In this document: positions 50,180 through 59,735 of the stretch, one piece after another
How positions within the stretch are numbered: position 1 is the first letter of the stretch
Layout of the letters: each line of letters begins with the position of its first letter
Origin: G965198795 sp965198795
GTDB lineage: Bacteria > Pseudomonadota > Alphaproteobacteria > Rhodospirillales > Casp-alpha2
NCBI GenBank assembly: GCA_965198795.1
Contig: OZ240674.1
Span: 2,790,001-2,854,000, forward strand
Direction of reading: 5' to 3'
Length of the DNA: 64,000 nt
Position numbers and translations under genes: made by a program
Notes under the pieces: generated by a model
What the model was told of the DNA's origin: nothing
Database searches by the model: none
What the model saw: the letters and a program-made list of their open reading frames with translations, nothing else

Positions 50180-51697
50180 TCATTTCTCGTAATTGTCCGC
50201 CACCAGCCGGTCGAGCAGCCGCACGCCCCAGCCGGTCCCGCCCTTGGGCGTCGTCTGCTTGGACTTTTTCGACCAGGCGACCCCCGCGATATCCAGGTGC
50301 GCCCAGGGCGTGCCTTCCTTGATGAAGCGCTGGAGCAATTGGGCCGCCGTGATGGAACCGCCCCAACGGCCGCCAATATTTTGCATATCCGCCGCATCCG
50401 ATTTGATCAGTTCGTCGTAGGCCTCTCCCAACGGCATGCGCCAAACGAGATCGCCGGTCGCCTCGCCGGCCGCGGTGATCTGATCGGACAACTCATCGTC
50501 GTTCGAGAACAGCCCCGCCCGCTCGTTGCCCAGGGAAACGATAATGGCGCCCGTCAGCGTCGCCAAGTCGATGACGAACTTCGGCTTGAAGCGTTCTTGC
50601 GTGTACCAAAGCGCGTCGGCCAGCACTAGGCGGCCTTCCGCGTCCGTGTTCAGAACCTCGATCGTTTGGCCCGACATGGTCGTTACGATGTCGCCGGGGC
50701 GTTGGGCGTTGCCGTCCGGCATGTTCTCGACCAGGCCGACGACGCCAACGGCGTTCACCTTGGCCTTGCGTCCGGCCAACGCCTTAATGAGACCTGAAAC
50801 GGCCCCCGCGCCGCCCATATCCCATTTCATGTCCTCCATGCCGCCCGCAGGCTTGAGCGAAATGCCGCCCGTGTCGAAACAGACGCCCTTGCCGACGAAC
50901 GCGGCGGCGTCCCTCACGTCGCGGGGCTTCTTGCCCCTGGCGGAAGAGCCCGACGCGCCCGCCCACTGCATGACGACCATCTTGCTTTCGCGCTCGGAAC
51001 CCTGGCCGACGCCCAGCAGAGCGCCCATACCCTTTTTCCTCATTTCCTTCTCGCCGAGCGTCTCGACCGTCACGCCGAGTTTCTTGAGCGCTTGAAGTTC
51101 CTTGGCGAAGCTTGCGGGATACAGGACGTTGGGCGGCTCGGACACCAGATCACGGGTCAGGAAGACGCCGTCCGCGATGGCGTCCAATTTGGCGAAGACC
51201 GCGCGCGCCTTGGCGGCGCCCGCCGTCGCGATCTTGAGGGTTTTCAGCTTGGGTTTTTTGTCGGCGGCCTCCTTGGTGCGGTATTTGTCGAACCGGTAAC
51301 TGGCCAGCCTCGCGCCGTAGGCCAGGTTGGCGCCCGCCGCGCCGGCGCCGACGCCCGCCCCCTCAATGGCGTCCAGCACGGCGGTGACGGACGCCTCGCC
51401 GGAGAACGCGGAATAAATCCCGCCCCCGGCGTCCTGGACGGTCAGGTCCGAGATGTCCTCGATCTTGCCCAGGCCCATCAGCATTACTTCCGTGAACGCT
51501 CCATCGCCCGGGCTGAGCAGCCGGACGCTGGAGCCTTTCGCGCCCTTGAAATCCCTCGCCTTCATGGCTCGAGTCAACGCGCCGCCCAAAGCATCGTCGA
51601 GCGCGCGGGCGCTCGGCGGCAGCGCCGCCCCATCCGTTGCGAACACGACGACGGCGCCGGATTTCGGCGGTCCGGGATTGGCAAAGGTGATTTTCAT
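50180..51697 (-). CDS. pepA: Leucyl aminopeptidase
   Basis: About 505 residues. The M17 signature NTDAEGRLVLADALWY, the metal ligands in GKGVCFDTGGISLKP and the N-terminal MKITFANPGPPKSGAVVVF are present. It removes N-terminal residues from peptides in the cytoplasm and may also bind DNA as in E. coli. The ATG at 51697 has GGAAGG upstream. The longer frame (to 51793) lacks family similarity. Confidence 0.95.
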   Translation of the reverse strand: MKITFANPGPPKSGAVVVFATDGAALPPSARALDDALGGALTRAMKARDFKGAKGSSVRLLSPGDGAFTEVMLMGLGKIEDISDLTVQDAGGGIYSAFSGEASVTAVLDAIEGAGVGAGAAGANLAYGARLASYRFDKYRTKEAADKKPKLKTLKIATAGAAKARAVFAKLDAIADGVFLTRDLVSEPPNVLYPASFAKELQALKKLGVTVETLGEKEMRKKGMGALLGVGQGSERESKMVVMQWAGASGSSARGKKPRDVRDAAAFVGKGVCFDTGGISLKPAGGMEDMKWDMGGAGAVSGLIKALAGRKAKVNAVGVVGLVENMPDGNAQRPGDIVTTMSGQTIEVLNTDAEGRLVLADALWYTQERFKPKFVIDLATLTGAIIVSLGNERAGLFSNDDELSDQITAAGEATGDLVWRMPLGEAYDELIKSDAADMQNIGGRWGGSITAAQLLQRFIKEGTPWAHLDIAGVAWSKKSKQTTPKGGTGWGVRLLDRLVADNYEK

Positions 51698-52116
51698 GGG
51701 AGACCTTCCTTGAGACGCGGGTTGTTTTACCGCCCATAGACTTAAGGCAAGTTCGGCTTGAGTCAAAGGTCCAGACCGTTTCAGGCCCGTCATTTCCCCA
51801 GCCGTTGACTTAATCAGGCCCGGACGGCGCCGGAGGTAGGTGGGCCGCGCCGCCGGGGTTTATATGACGGTCTCGCCCGGCGTCGGCACGTCATTCCCGC
51901 GAAGGCGGGAATCCAGACGGCGTTATGACTGTGGGCCCCGCGCTCTTCTATCGTCACCCCCGCGAAGGCGGGGGTCCAGCGCGGCGGCCCGCGTTCCAGC
52001 CCAGTCATGTGTGACAAAGGGTTGTCTGAATTCCCGCCTTCGCAGGAATGACACAGTGAGGGCGGGGGAGGCGGAATGACGGAGCGGGGACGCGTGAACG
52101 GCGAACGGGGTGACGG
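51698..52116. repeat. Cluster of three palindromic repeat arms
   Basis: Arms at 51888-51916 (GTCATTCCCGCGAAGGCGGG then AATCCAG), 51951-51979 (GTCACCCCCGCGAAGGCGGG then GGTCCAG) and 52028-52052 (GAATTCCCGCCTTCGCAGGA) fill the gap between pepA and amrS. No gene was seen. Confidence 0.65.
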
Positions 52117-53229
52117 CTATTCGCCGTCCCGCCGCAATGGCTCCGCTTTTTGCTGAAACTGCAACGGCGCGCGCTTACGCCCCCAATCGCCCGGGACATG
52201 TTCGAAGCGGCCGGGAACCGCCTCTCCGCAATGCGAGCAGTTGCCGGAATAATTTCCCGCGCAACTCAACGCCCAATCGGACAGTTCGTACCAATCGCGG
52301 CCGATAATCATTTCGCCGCAGTTATGACAATAGGTGCTGCCCGTCGGTTTGTCATGCACGTTGCCGCAATAGACATGGCGAACGCCCGCGTCCAGAGCGA
52401 TTTGACGCGCCTTGAACAGCGTTTCCGGCGGCGTGCGCGGCACGTCCGTCATCTTCCAATCGGGATGAAAGGCGGAGAAATGCATGGGCACGTTGGGGCC
52501 CAGGTTCTCCAGCACCCAATCGGACATGGCCTTGATCTCGTCGTCGTCGTCGTTGTGTCCAGGGATCAGCAAATCCGTGATTTCCAGCCAGCAATCGGTT
52601 TCATGCTTGACGTAAACGAGGGTTTCCAGAACCTTGTCCAATTCCGCCGAGCAGAGTTCCTTGTAAAACCTCGCGGTGAAGGCCTTCAGGTCCACGTTCG
52701 CCGCGTCCATGTGCGAATAGAACTCCCGGCGGGCGTCCGGCGTGACGTAGCCCGCCGTGACGGCCACCATGTTGACGCCCCGCTCGTGACAGGCCCTCGC
52801 CACGTCGATGGCGTACTCCAGGAAAATAACCGGATCGTTGTATGTGACGGCGACGGAGCGGCACCCGGTCCGCGCGGCCGCCTCCGCGATCATCGCGGGC
52901 GCCGCTTGCTGTTGAAGCTTATCTACGGTCCGGGCCTTGGAGATGTCGTGGTTCTGGCAAAATTTACAGGTAAGATTACACCCTGCGGTTCCAAAGCTGA
53001 GAACCGGCGTTCCCGGCAGGAAGTGATTAAGCGGCTTCTTTTCGATGGGATCGACGCAAAATCCGCTGGACCGTCCATAAGTGGTCAGAACGACCTCGCC
53101 GCCCTCGACGCCCCTTACATAACACAGACCTCTTTGCCCCTCGCGCATCTGACAATGACGCGGGCAAACGTCGCATTGGACCTTTCCGTTGTCCAATCGC
53201 CTCCAGTATTTTGTCGGCGTGAACTCCAT
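52117..53229 (-). CDS. amrS: AmmeMemoRadiSam system radical SAM enzyme
   Basis: About 370 residues. Radical SAM cluster CNLTCKFCQN (CxxxCxxC), preceded by VQCDVCPRHCQMREGQRGLC, a second Cys-rich region, and a C-terminal zinc-like module (YCHNCGEMIIGRDWYELSD, CSHCGEAVPGRFEH). The family always occurs with Memo and AMMECR1 proteins, both of which are encoded fused nearby (54136). The biochemical role of the set is not established. The ATG at 53229 matches the family start. ATG 53241 and TTG 53259 are alternatives. Confidence 0.92.
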   Translation of the reverse strand: MEFTPTKYWRRLDNGKVQCDVCPRHCQMREGQRGLCYVRGVEGGEVVLTTYGRSSGFCVDPIEKKPLNHFLPGTPVLSFGTAGCNLTCKFCQNHDISKARTVDKLQQQAAPAMIAEAAARTGCRSVAVTYNDPVIFLEYAIDVARACHERGVNMVAVTAGYVTPDARREFYSHMDAANVDLKAFTARFYKELCSAELDKVLETLVYVKHETDCWLEITDLLIPGHNDDDDEIKAMSDWVLENLGPNVPMHFSAFHPDWKMTDVPRTPPETLFKARQIALDAGVRHVYCGNVHDKPTGSTYCHNCGEMIIGRDWYELSDWALSCAGNYSGNCSHCGEAVPGRFEHVPGDWGRKRAPLQFQQKAEPLRRDGE

Positions 53230-53286
53230 GGACGTGATCATATCACACGTCAACGCCAATGCGGGCGCGGCTCCTCGGGGTTCCGA

Positions 53287-54069
53287 TCAGACCGCGTATC
53301 CGGGGTTTTCCCGGTCCAGCTTCCGAAGCAGGGCGGGCCATTCCCTCACCCCGATGGGCCTGTATCCCCCGCTTGATATCGCGTGCCGGTTGCGCGCGAT
53401 GGTGGTCCGTTGAACGTCGTCGGGAATTGCTTGAGCCGGAGCGCCCGATTGCTGGAACGCCAGTTGAAACTTGCAGGCGCGCTCCACCCGGTAAAGCCAC
53501 ATGAACGCCTCGGCTATGGTCTTGCCGACCGTCATCAAGCCGTGATTGCGGAGAACCAAAATCCGGTTATCCCCCAAATCCCTTATCAAGCTTTCCCGCT
53601 CGTTCATGTCGAAGGCGATGCCCCGATAGTCATGATACCCGGTGTGCGCGATAACCGAGAGCGCCTGCTGGGTCAGCGGCAGAACGCCGTCCCGCTGCGT
53701 CGCGACGCCCAGACCGGCCGCCGTGTGGGTGTGCAGCACGCAAGCCATCTCCGGCAGAGCCTCGTGCACGGCGCCGTGGATGACGAAACCGGCCGGGTTG
53801 ACGCCGTATTCGGATTCCGTCAACTGGTTGCCGTCCTTGTCCACCTTGATCAGGCTGGAGGCCGTGATCTCGTCGAACATCATCCCGAACGGATTGATCA
53901 GAAAGTGGTCTTCCGGTCCGGGCGCGCGCGCCGATAGATGCGTCGCCAACAGGTCCGACCAGCCGTAATAATCCACCAACCGGTAACAGGCCGCCAGATC
54001 GACGCGCACGCGCCATTCCTCCACGCTCACGCCCGGGGGAACCGCCGTCAATTCCGCCAAACCGCCCAT
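53287..54069 (-). CDS. Class II aldolase/adducin family protein
   Basis: About 260 residues. Metal ligands are seen in VLHTHTAAGLGVATQ (HxH) and ILVLRNHGLMTVG (distal His), with DHFLINPFGMMFDEITASSLIKVD (in part) as the family start. Related enzymes cleave fuculose- or ribulose-phosphates, or decarboxylate hydroxy-acids. Here it lies upstream of amrS on the same strand (57-base gap) and faces the divergent amrBA gene 66 bases away, so it probably belongs to the same functional set. The ATG at 54069 has GAGAGGAA upstream. Confidence 0.88.
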   Translation of the reverse strand: MGGLAELTAVPPGVSVEEWRVRVDLAACYRLVDYYGWSDLLATHLSARAPGPEDHFLINPFGMMFDEITASSLIKVDKDGNQLTESEYGVNPAGFVIHGAVHEALPEMACVLHTHTAAGLGVATQRDGVLPLTQQALSVIAHTGYHDYRGIAFDMNERESLIRDLGDNRILVLRNHGLMTVGKTIAEAFMWLYRVERACKFQLAFQQSGAPAQAIPDDVQRTTIARNRHAISSGGYRPIGVREWPALLRKLDRENPGYAV

Positions 54070-54135
54070 TGAATTCCTCTCCCGAACCCGTCGCCCGCCT
54101 GGACAGGCGGCGACCCGGGTGACACAATAACCGTC

Positions 54136-55569
54136 ATGTCCTCCATTCGCAAAACCGCCGTCGCGGGGACCTTCTATCCTGATGACGCAGACCGGCTGAG
54201 CCGGGCGGTGGATGGTTATCTGGCGGACGCGAAACCCACCGTCGGCGACGCGCCCAAGGCCGTCATCGCGCCCCATGCCGGGTATCCATACTCCGGCCCC
54301 GTCGCCGCAGCGGCCTACGCCCGGATCAAACCGGCGCGCGCGCGGATCAAGCGGGTCGTTTTGCTGGGTCCATGCCACCGCGTGGCCGTCCGGGGGTTAG
54401 CGCTGCCCGGCGCGGAGGCGTTCGAAAGCCCGCTCGGCGACGTGGCGGTCGACAAGGCCGCCGTGGACGCCATCAAGGACCTGCCCCAGGTTTCCGAGTT
54501 TCCCGAGGCGCACGCCCGCGAACACAGTCTCGAAGTCCATATCCCGTTTCTCCAGCGCGTGATCGACGACTTCACCCTTGTCCCCCTTGTGGTCGGCGAG
54601 GCGGCGCCGGCGGAGATCACGGAGGTGCTGGAGGCGGTATGGGGCGGGCGGGAGACGTTGATCGTCGTCTCCTCGGACCTCAGCCATTATCTTTCCCACG
54701 CCGACGCGCGGGCCATCGACGCGCGGACGGCGCGCGCCATCGAGATGTTTGACGGCGCGGCGATTGAACCGAATGGGGCCTGCGGCCGGTTCCCCGTCGC
54801 TGGCCTCCTGGATATCGCGAAACGCCGCGGAATGAGGATAGAAACCGTTGACGTACGAAATTCCGGCGACACGTTCGGCGGCAGGGACAAAGTCGTCGGC
54901 TACGGGTCCTGGTTATTGACCGAGACCAGGCCGGGCCCCGCCCGCCCTCGACGCTTTGAGGACGACACCCGCGCCCTTCTGGAACGCCATGGCCGGTTCT
55001 TGCTAGATCTGGCCGCCAACGCAGTCAAGGTCACGGTCCGCGGCGGAAAACCCGTTTCGCCCGACTTGAGGACAGCGCCGTCCGGCTTGAGAGCCAGCGG
55101 CGCCAGCTTCGTGACGTTGAGGAAGAGCGGGCGGTTGCGCGGCTGCGTCGGCTCATCCGAGGCGCGTCAACCGCTCATCCGCGACGTCGTCTCCAACGCC
55201 GTCAGGGCGGCTGCGGGGGACCCCCGCTTCAAGCCCGTGAGCGCGGACGAGCTGACGGAGAGGCTCGCCCTTTCCATCTCCGTCCTTTCGCCGCAAACGC
55301 CAATGACCGCCGCGGACGAAGCCGGCCTGCTCCGCCAACTCCGCCCCGGCGTGGACGGCCTAGTGATCGCCGACGGCGCCAGGCGCGCGCTTTTCCTGCC
55401 CAGCGTCTGGGAGCAATTGCCCGATCCGGCGGCGTTTCTCGCGCGCTTGAGGCGCAAGGCGGGCTTACCTGGGGATCATTGGTCGCCGGCCTTTCAGGCC
55501 CGGCGTTTCATGAGCGTGGAAATCACCACCAAGGACCTGGGCGCGGACGCCGCCTCGGTTTGGGATTAA
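54136..55569 (+). CDS. Fused AmrB-AmrA protein (Memo + AMMECR1 domains)
   Basis: 477 residues. Residues 1-270 are a Memo domain (IRKTAVAGTFYPDDADRLSR, APHAGYPYSGPVAAAAY, LLGPCHRVAV, SSDLSHYLSHADARAID), related to LigB-type dioxygenases with His ligands kept. Residues about 285-477 are an AMMECR1 domain (LRASGASFVTLRKSGRLRGC, DPRFKPVSADELTERLALSI). In many bacteria these are separate genes, and the fusion supports a physical complex. The partner radical SAM gene is divergent, 900 bases away. Confidence 0.93.
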   Translation: MSSIRKTAVAGTFYPDDADRLSRAVDGYLADAKPTVGDAPKAVIAPHAGYPYSGPVAAAAYARIKPARARIKRVVLLGPCHRVAVRGLALPGAEAFESPLGDVAVDKAAVDAIKDLPQVSEFPEAHAREHSLEVHIPFLQRVIDDFTLVPLVVGEAAPAEITEVLEAVWGGRETLIVVSSDLSHYLSHADARAIDARTARAIEMFDGAAIEPNGACGRFPVAGLLDIAKRRGMRIETVDVRNSGDTFGGRDKVVGYGSWLLTETRPGPARPRRFEDDTRALLERHGRFLLDLAANAVKVTVRGGKPVSPDLRTAPSGLRASGASFVTLRKSGRLRGCVGSSEARQPLIRDVVSNAVRAAAGDPRFKPVSADELTERLALSISVLSPQTPMTAADEAGLLRQLRPGVDGLVIADGARRALFLPSVWEQLPDPAAFLARLRRKAGLPGDHWSPAFQARRFMSVEITTKDLGADAASVWD

Positions 55570-55661
55570 CAAGATTAGACGCCTTGTTCCACGCGGTTGA
55601 CTTCACACCCGCGCTGGAGAAAATGCCCCGCGTTTATCCGTTTTAATCATGAGGTGCCGTT

Positions 55662-56444
55662 TTGCTGAACATCGGCTTGGGTCTGCTTAGACAAATAGGC
55701 GACGTCGCGCGTCACGCGGGCCGGGAAATCCTGAAAATCTACGACACGGATTTCGCCGTGGAGACAAAGGAAGACTCATCGCCCGTGACGCGGGCCGACA
55801 AAAACGCCGAGGCCCTGATCATCCGCGCCCTCGCGCAAGGCGTCAATAATGGAATCCCCGTCATCGGCGAGGAACAGGCGTCCGAACGGGGACTGCCGCG
55901 AAACACCGGGCCCGCGTTCTGGCTGATCGACCCATTGGACGGGACGAAGGAGTTCATCAACCGGAACGGCGAATTCACCGTCAACATCGCCATCGTCGAG
56001 AACGGCCGTCCCGTGCTGGGCGTTGTTCATCTGCCCGCCAAGGACGTCACCTATCTGGGAGCGAACCTTGGCTCGTTCCGGCGGATGGGGGATGGCGAGT
56101 TCGAGCCGATCACCGTCCGCGACGCGCCGGCGGATGGGTTGACCGCGCTGGTCAGCCGGTCCCACGCGTCTCCGGAAACGGAAGACTTCATCGCCGGTTA
56201 CAAAATCGCCGAGCGGATCAGCGCCGGCAGTTCACTGAAGTTCTGCCGCGTCGCGGAAGGCGCCGCCGATCTCTATCCCCGCATGGGCCGGACAATGGAA
56301 TGGGACACGGCCGCTGGACACGCCGTTCTGCGGTTCGCGGGCGGACAGGTGCTAAAAACAGACGGGACGGATTTAAGTTACGGCAAACCGGGGCTCGAGA
56401 ATCCAGATTTCATCGCCGTCGGCAAGGGTGTTTCGGTTGGTTGA
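55662..56444 (+). CDS. cysQ: 3'(2'),5'-bisphosphate nucleotidase CysQ
   Basis: 260 residues of the inositol-phosphatase fold. The metal sites are VIGEEQAS, FWLIDPLDGTKEFINRNGEF and MEWDTAAGHAVLRFAGG. It removes 3'-phosphoadenosine phosphate formed in sulfate assimilation. It starts at TTG (55662) behind GAGGTG, giving the family N-terminus. The 3' end overlaps the next gene by 17 bases. Confidence 0.93.
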   Translation: MLNIGLGLLRQIGDVARHAGREILKIYDTDFAVETKEDSSPVTRADKNAEALIIRALAQGVNNGIPVIGEEQASERGLPRNTGPAFWLIDPLDGTKEFINRNGEFTVNIAIVENGRPVLGVVHLPAKDVTYLGANLGSFRRMGDGEFEPITVRDAPADGLTALVSRSHASPETEDFIAGYKIAERISAGSSLKFCRVAEGAADLYPRMGRTMEWDTAAGHAVLRFAGGQVLKTDGTDLSYGKPGLENPDFIAVGKGVSVG

Positions 56445-57396
56445 GGCCAAACCGGGCGGCTATACGATTCAGGAGGCGGCCGACCGGCTGAGGGCGGGCG
56501 GATTGGTGGCCTTTCCGACGGAGACCGTCTATGGGCTTGGCGCCGACGCCGCCAGTGACCGCGCGGTCGTCCGGATTTTTGAAACCAAGAAACGCCCAGC
56601 GTTCAACCCATTGATCATCCATGTGGCGGGCGCGGACGACCTTGCTCCCCTGGTCGTCGTGACGCCGTTGGCGGAAAAGCTCGCCGCCGCCTTCTGGCCG
56701 GGCCCGCTGAGCCTCGTTCTACCCAGGCGAGAAAACTCCCCCCTCTCCAGACTGGCCAGCGCGGGTCTGCCGACCGCAGCGGTTCGGGCGCCCGATCATC
56801 CGGCCGGCCAGGCGCTCCTCCGCGCCTTCGGCGGTCCCATCGCGGCTCCCAGCGCCAACCCTTCCGGTCACTTGAGCCCGACAACGGCGGAGCACGTCCG
56901 CGCCGCCTTCGGCGCCGGCGCCGTCATGGTTCTTGACGGCGGCGCCTGCCCGGTCGGCTTGGAGTCAACCGTCATCGACGCCAGCGGCGACACGCCTGTT
57001 CTCCTGCGCTCCGGAGGCGTGACGCACGAGCGGTTGGAGGCGGTCGCGGGACCGGTCGCCATCGCGGATCCGACGGACGATACGTCCCCCGCCTCACCCG
57101 GCATGCTTGAGCGTCATTACGCGCCCAACGCGCCGTTGTTGACAGATCAACGCATCGCGCCGGAAAAGGGGATTTGGCTGGGATTCGGGCCATTTTCGGG
57201 AACGGAGGGTTTCAATTTAAGTCCGTCCGGCGACCTTCGCGAGGCCGCCTCCAGGCTATTCGGCCTGCTCCACAAGGCGGATGACGCGGCCCCCCCGGCC
57301 ATCGCGGTGGCGCCAATCCCCGACGGCGGCCTGGGAACCGCCATCAACGACCGCCTGAACCGTGCTAAATTGGGCCGGGAAGAAAGCGGGCGTTGA
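56428..57396 (+). CDS. Threonylcarbamoyl-AMP synthase (Sua5/YciO/YrdC family)
   Basis: 322 residues, the long Sua5 type with a C-terminal extra domain. Core motifs are GGLVAFPTETVYGLGADAAS, FETKKRPAFNPLIIHV, SAGLPTAAVRAPDHPAG and PVGLESTVIDASGDTPVLLR. It makes threonylcarbamoyl-AMP for the t6A modification of tRNA. It begins at a GTG inside cysQ, and the ribosome site is weak, so the start may be off by a few codons. Confidence 0.92.
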   Translation: MFRLVEAKPGGYTIQEAADRLRAGGLVAFPTETVYGLGADAASDRAVVRIFETKKRPAFNPLIIHVAGADDLAPLVVVTPLAEKLAAAFWPGPLSLVLPRRENSPLSRLASAGLPTAAVRAPDHPAGQALLRAFGGPIAAPSANPSGHLSPTTAEHVRAAFGAGAVMVLDGGACPVGLESTVIDASGDTPVLLRSGGVTHERLEAVAGPVAIADPTDDTSPASPGMLERHYAPNAPLLTDQRIAPEKGIWLGFGPFSGTEGFNLSPSGDLREAASRLFGLLHKADDAAPPAIAVAPIPDGGLGTAINDRLNRAKLGREESGR

Positions 57397-57454
57397 GCGA
57401 TCCCCCTATCCGGACGCCATCGCCGAGACATCCGCCAAGTTTACTCGTCAAGGC

Positions 57455-58717
57455 TTATTCGGCGGGCTGGGCCGCCTCCCGTTTCCGCGCGCCCGGCATG
57501 CAGAGCGCGCAAAGCGTCAAAACCGTCGCCAGCGAACCCAACACGATGAACATCGTGGCGAAATCACCGGTGCGGTCATAGAGCGCGCCGATCAACGGAA
57601 CCGCCGTGGCGGCCACCGTCAAACTCAACAAATACTTGACCGCATAAACCCGCCCCCGCCATTCGGGCGTCGTGTAGCGTGCGACGATGGTGTCATGGAT
57701 CGGGATCACGCCGAAGACCAGAAACATCATCGCCGCCGCGCCGCCCAACATGCCGGAACCAGCGGCCTCGACCAGCAGAAAGATGACGGGAATTTGCAGC
57801 CCCACGGTCAGCACGTAAATCGGCTTCAGGGGATAACGATCCAGGAGATGACCGATCAGGATTTGCGCAACGGCGGCCACCATGAACACGGCGAAGCTCC
57901 AAAGCCCCACGCTGGAAGTGGACGCGGCCAATTCCCCGCCCAGCCGCACGTCGAACACCTTGGGCAGGGAAATGGTCATCGTATTGAAAATCAACGTTCC
58001 ACACATGGAACCCAAAGCAACGATCAGCAGCACCCGCCTCACATCCGATTTGGACGCGCCGACGGTCTTGTCCTTGCTGGCGCGTTCCCGCGCCTCGATG
58101 GGGCGGTTGCAGAAGATCACATAGGCGATCCCCACGGCAACCGAGATGACGCCCGGCAAAAGAAAGGCGGAACGCCATCCGAATTGATCGACAAGGAACC
58201 CTGTCGTGATCGCGGCCAATGCGACGCCCACATTCCCGAACACCCCGTTAACGCCCACTTCCTTGCCCAATTCACGGGCGTTCTCCGCCACCATCGGCAA
58301 ACCGACGGGATGATAGATCGACGCGAACACGCCAATCGCCAACAGGCCCAGCGCCAGACTGACCGGACCTGCGGAGAACGCCGTCGCGATGGACGCGGAG
58401 CCGATCCCCAGGAAAAACACCGCCATCAGCGTTCGGCGTCCGAACTTGTCACCCAGCCAGCCAGACGGCAGCGAGCCGGCCCCAAAGGCGATAAAGCTGG
58501 CGGTGGACAGCAGGATCAGCACCCCGTAGGCGTCATCCGCCGCGCTCTCCCGGAAACCCGCCGCCGCCAAAACCTCACGGAGCGCCATCGTGTCCTGAAA
58601 CGCCGGATCCAGGCTGACGGCGATCACCGCCGTCGCGAAAATCAGCATGAACAAATGATCGAGCAGATGCCCGATGTTCAGGAACAGGAACTGAATTCCG
58701 TGGTTGTCGAAACGCAT
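57455..58717 (-). CDS. MFS transporter
   Basis: 420 residues with twelve predicted membrane segments. FLNIGHLLDHLFMLIFATAV, SLPSGWLGDKFGRRTLMAVF (the loop 2-3 motif) and PEWRGRVYAVKYLLSLTVAA are family features resembling the fosmidomycin-resistance-like exporters. The gene is divergent from an AraC-type regulator 104 bases away, which is its likely controller. The substrate is unknown. Confidence 0.88.
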   Translation of the reverse strand: MRFDNHGIQFLFLNIGHLLDHLFMLIFATAVIAVSLDPAFQDTMALREVLAAAGFRESAADDAYGVLILLSTASFIAFGAGSLPSGWLGDKFGRRTLMAVFFLGIGSASIATAFSAGPVSLALGLLAIGVFASIYHPVGLPMVAENARELGKEVGVNGVFGNVGVALAAITTGFLVDQFGWRSAFLLPGVISVAVGIAYVIFCNRPIEARERASKDKTVGASKSDVRRVLLIVALGSMCGTLIFNTMTISLPKVFDVRLGGELAASTSSVGLWSFAVFMVAAVAQILIGHLLDRYPLKPIYVLTVGLQIPVIFLLVEAAGSGMLGGAAAMMFLVFGVIPIHDTIVARYTTPEWRGRVYAVKYLLSLTVAATAVPLIGALYDRTGDFATMFIVLGSLATVLTLCALCMPGARKREAAQPAE

Positions 58718-58821
58718 CGCGAAGGCCCTCCAAAGCCAGCTTTTCCCATGCTTATACGCGGGTCATGTGTTACATTCATTCGACGGTTAGACAAATTTTA
58801 TCGAGAAACGGACAAACAACA

Positions 58822-59640
58822 ATGAATCTGGAGCGCGCCGTTCCGCTGGATCGCGTCGGCGAGGTCAACCGTCTCATGGACACGCCCCGGCCCGTGGTGG
58901 CCGCGGCGACGGATTATCCGGCCGGACACTCGACGGATTGGCATACGCATCCCCGCGGGCAATTGATTTACGCCATTCAAGGGGTGATGGGCGTGCACGC
59001 CGACGATGGCGTGCGCCTTGTCCCGCCGGAGCGCGCGGTCTGGATGCCGGCGGGCGTGCGGCACCGTGTCGAATGCCGAAACGACGTCCGAATGCGAAGC
59101 GTCTTTCCCGATGACGCGAGCGGCGCCGCCTTGCCCGAGACTTGTACGGTGGTGACTGTGTCCCCCCTGCTCCGCGAACTGATCCAGGCCGCGATGGACG
59201 TGCCGACCGATTACGATTTGACCGGCGCCGATGGACGGCTGATGGCCGTTCTGCTGGATCAGCTCCGGCGTCTGCCTGAAACGCCCCTGTTCCTGCCCTT
59301 GCCGCAGGACACCCGCCTGAAGCGCGTCACGGAGGCCATCATGAACGATCCGGCGCGGCCCGAGACTTTGGACGAGTGGGCCGCGAGCGTCGGGGCCGGC
59401 GCGCGCACGCTCGCCAGACTGTTTCAAAAACAAACAGGCTTGAGCTTCGGCGCATGGCGCCAACAAGCCCGCTTATTGGCGGCGTTGGAATTGCTGGCGG
59501 GCGGCGCCCCGGTTACGGCGACGGCGCTCGATATGGGATACGGCAGTCCGTCCGCTTTCACCGCCATGTTCAAGCGTGCGTTCGGAGTGTCGCCTCGCGG
59601 CTACTTCAAGGGCCGGGTCGGCGGCCAATCTCGCTCTTGA
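58822..59640 (+). CDS. AraC-family transcriptional regulator
   Basis: About 272 residues. An N-terminal cupin sensor (HSTDWHTHPRGQLIYAIQGV, VWMPAGVRHRVECRN) is followed by two C-terminal helix-turn-helix motifs (LDEWAASVGAGARTLARLFQ, ATALDMGYGSPSAFTAMFKR, then AFGVSPRGYF). The divergent MFS gene is its probable target. The ATG at 58822 is chosen because it is the first ATG before the sensor domain. Confidence 0.9.
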   Translation: MNLERAVPLDRVGEVNRLMDTPRPVVAAATDYPAGHSTDWHTHPRGQLIYAIQGVMGVHADDGVRLVPPERAVWMPAGVRHRVECRNDVRMRSVFPDDASGAALPETCTVVTVSPLLRELIQAAMDVPTDYDLTGADGRLMAVLLDQLRRLPETPLFLPLPQDTRLKRVTEAIMNDPARPETLDEWAASVGAGARTLARLFQKQTGLSFGAWRQQARLLAALELLAGGAPVTATALDMGYGSPSAFTAMFKRAFGVSPRGYFKGRVGGQSRS

Positions 59641-59735
59641 CAACAAGAAAGCGGCGCGGCGCGCGCCATTAGCGCCACATGCGATTGAATATATGCGATT
59701 GAAGCAGCCCCCCCGCCCCGCGTATATCACGGGGC

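Noticed and set aside
51698..52116. Short ORFs between pepA and amrS
   Set aside because: All are translations of the palindromic repeat arms and appear on both strands.
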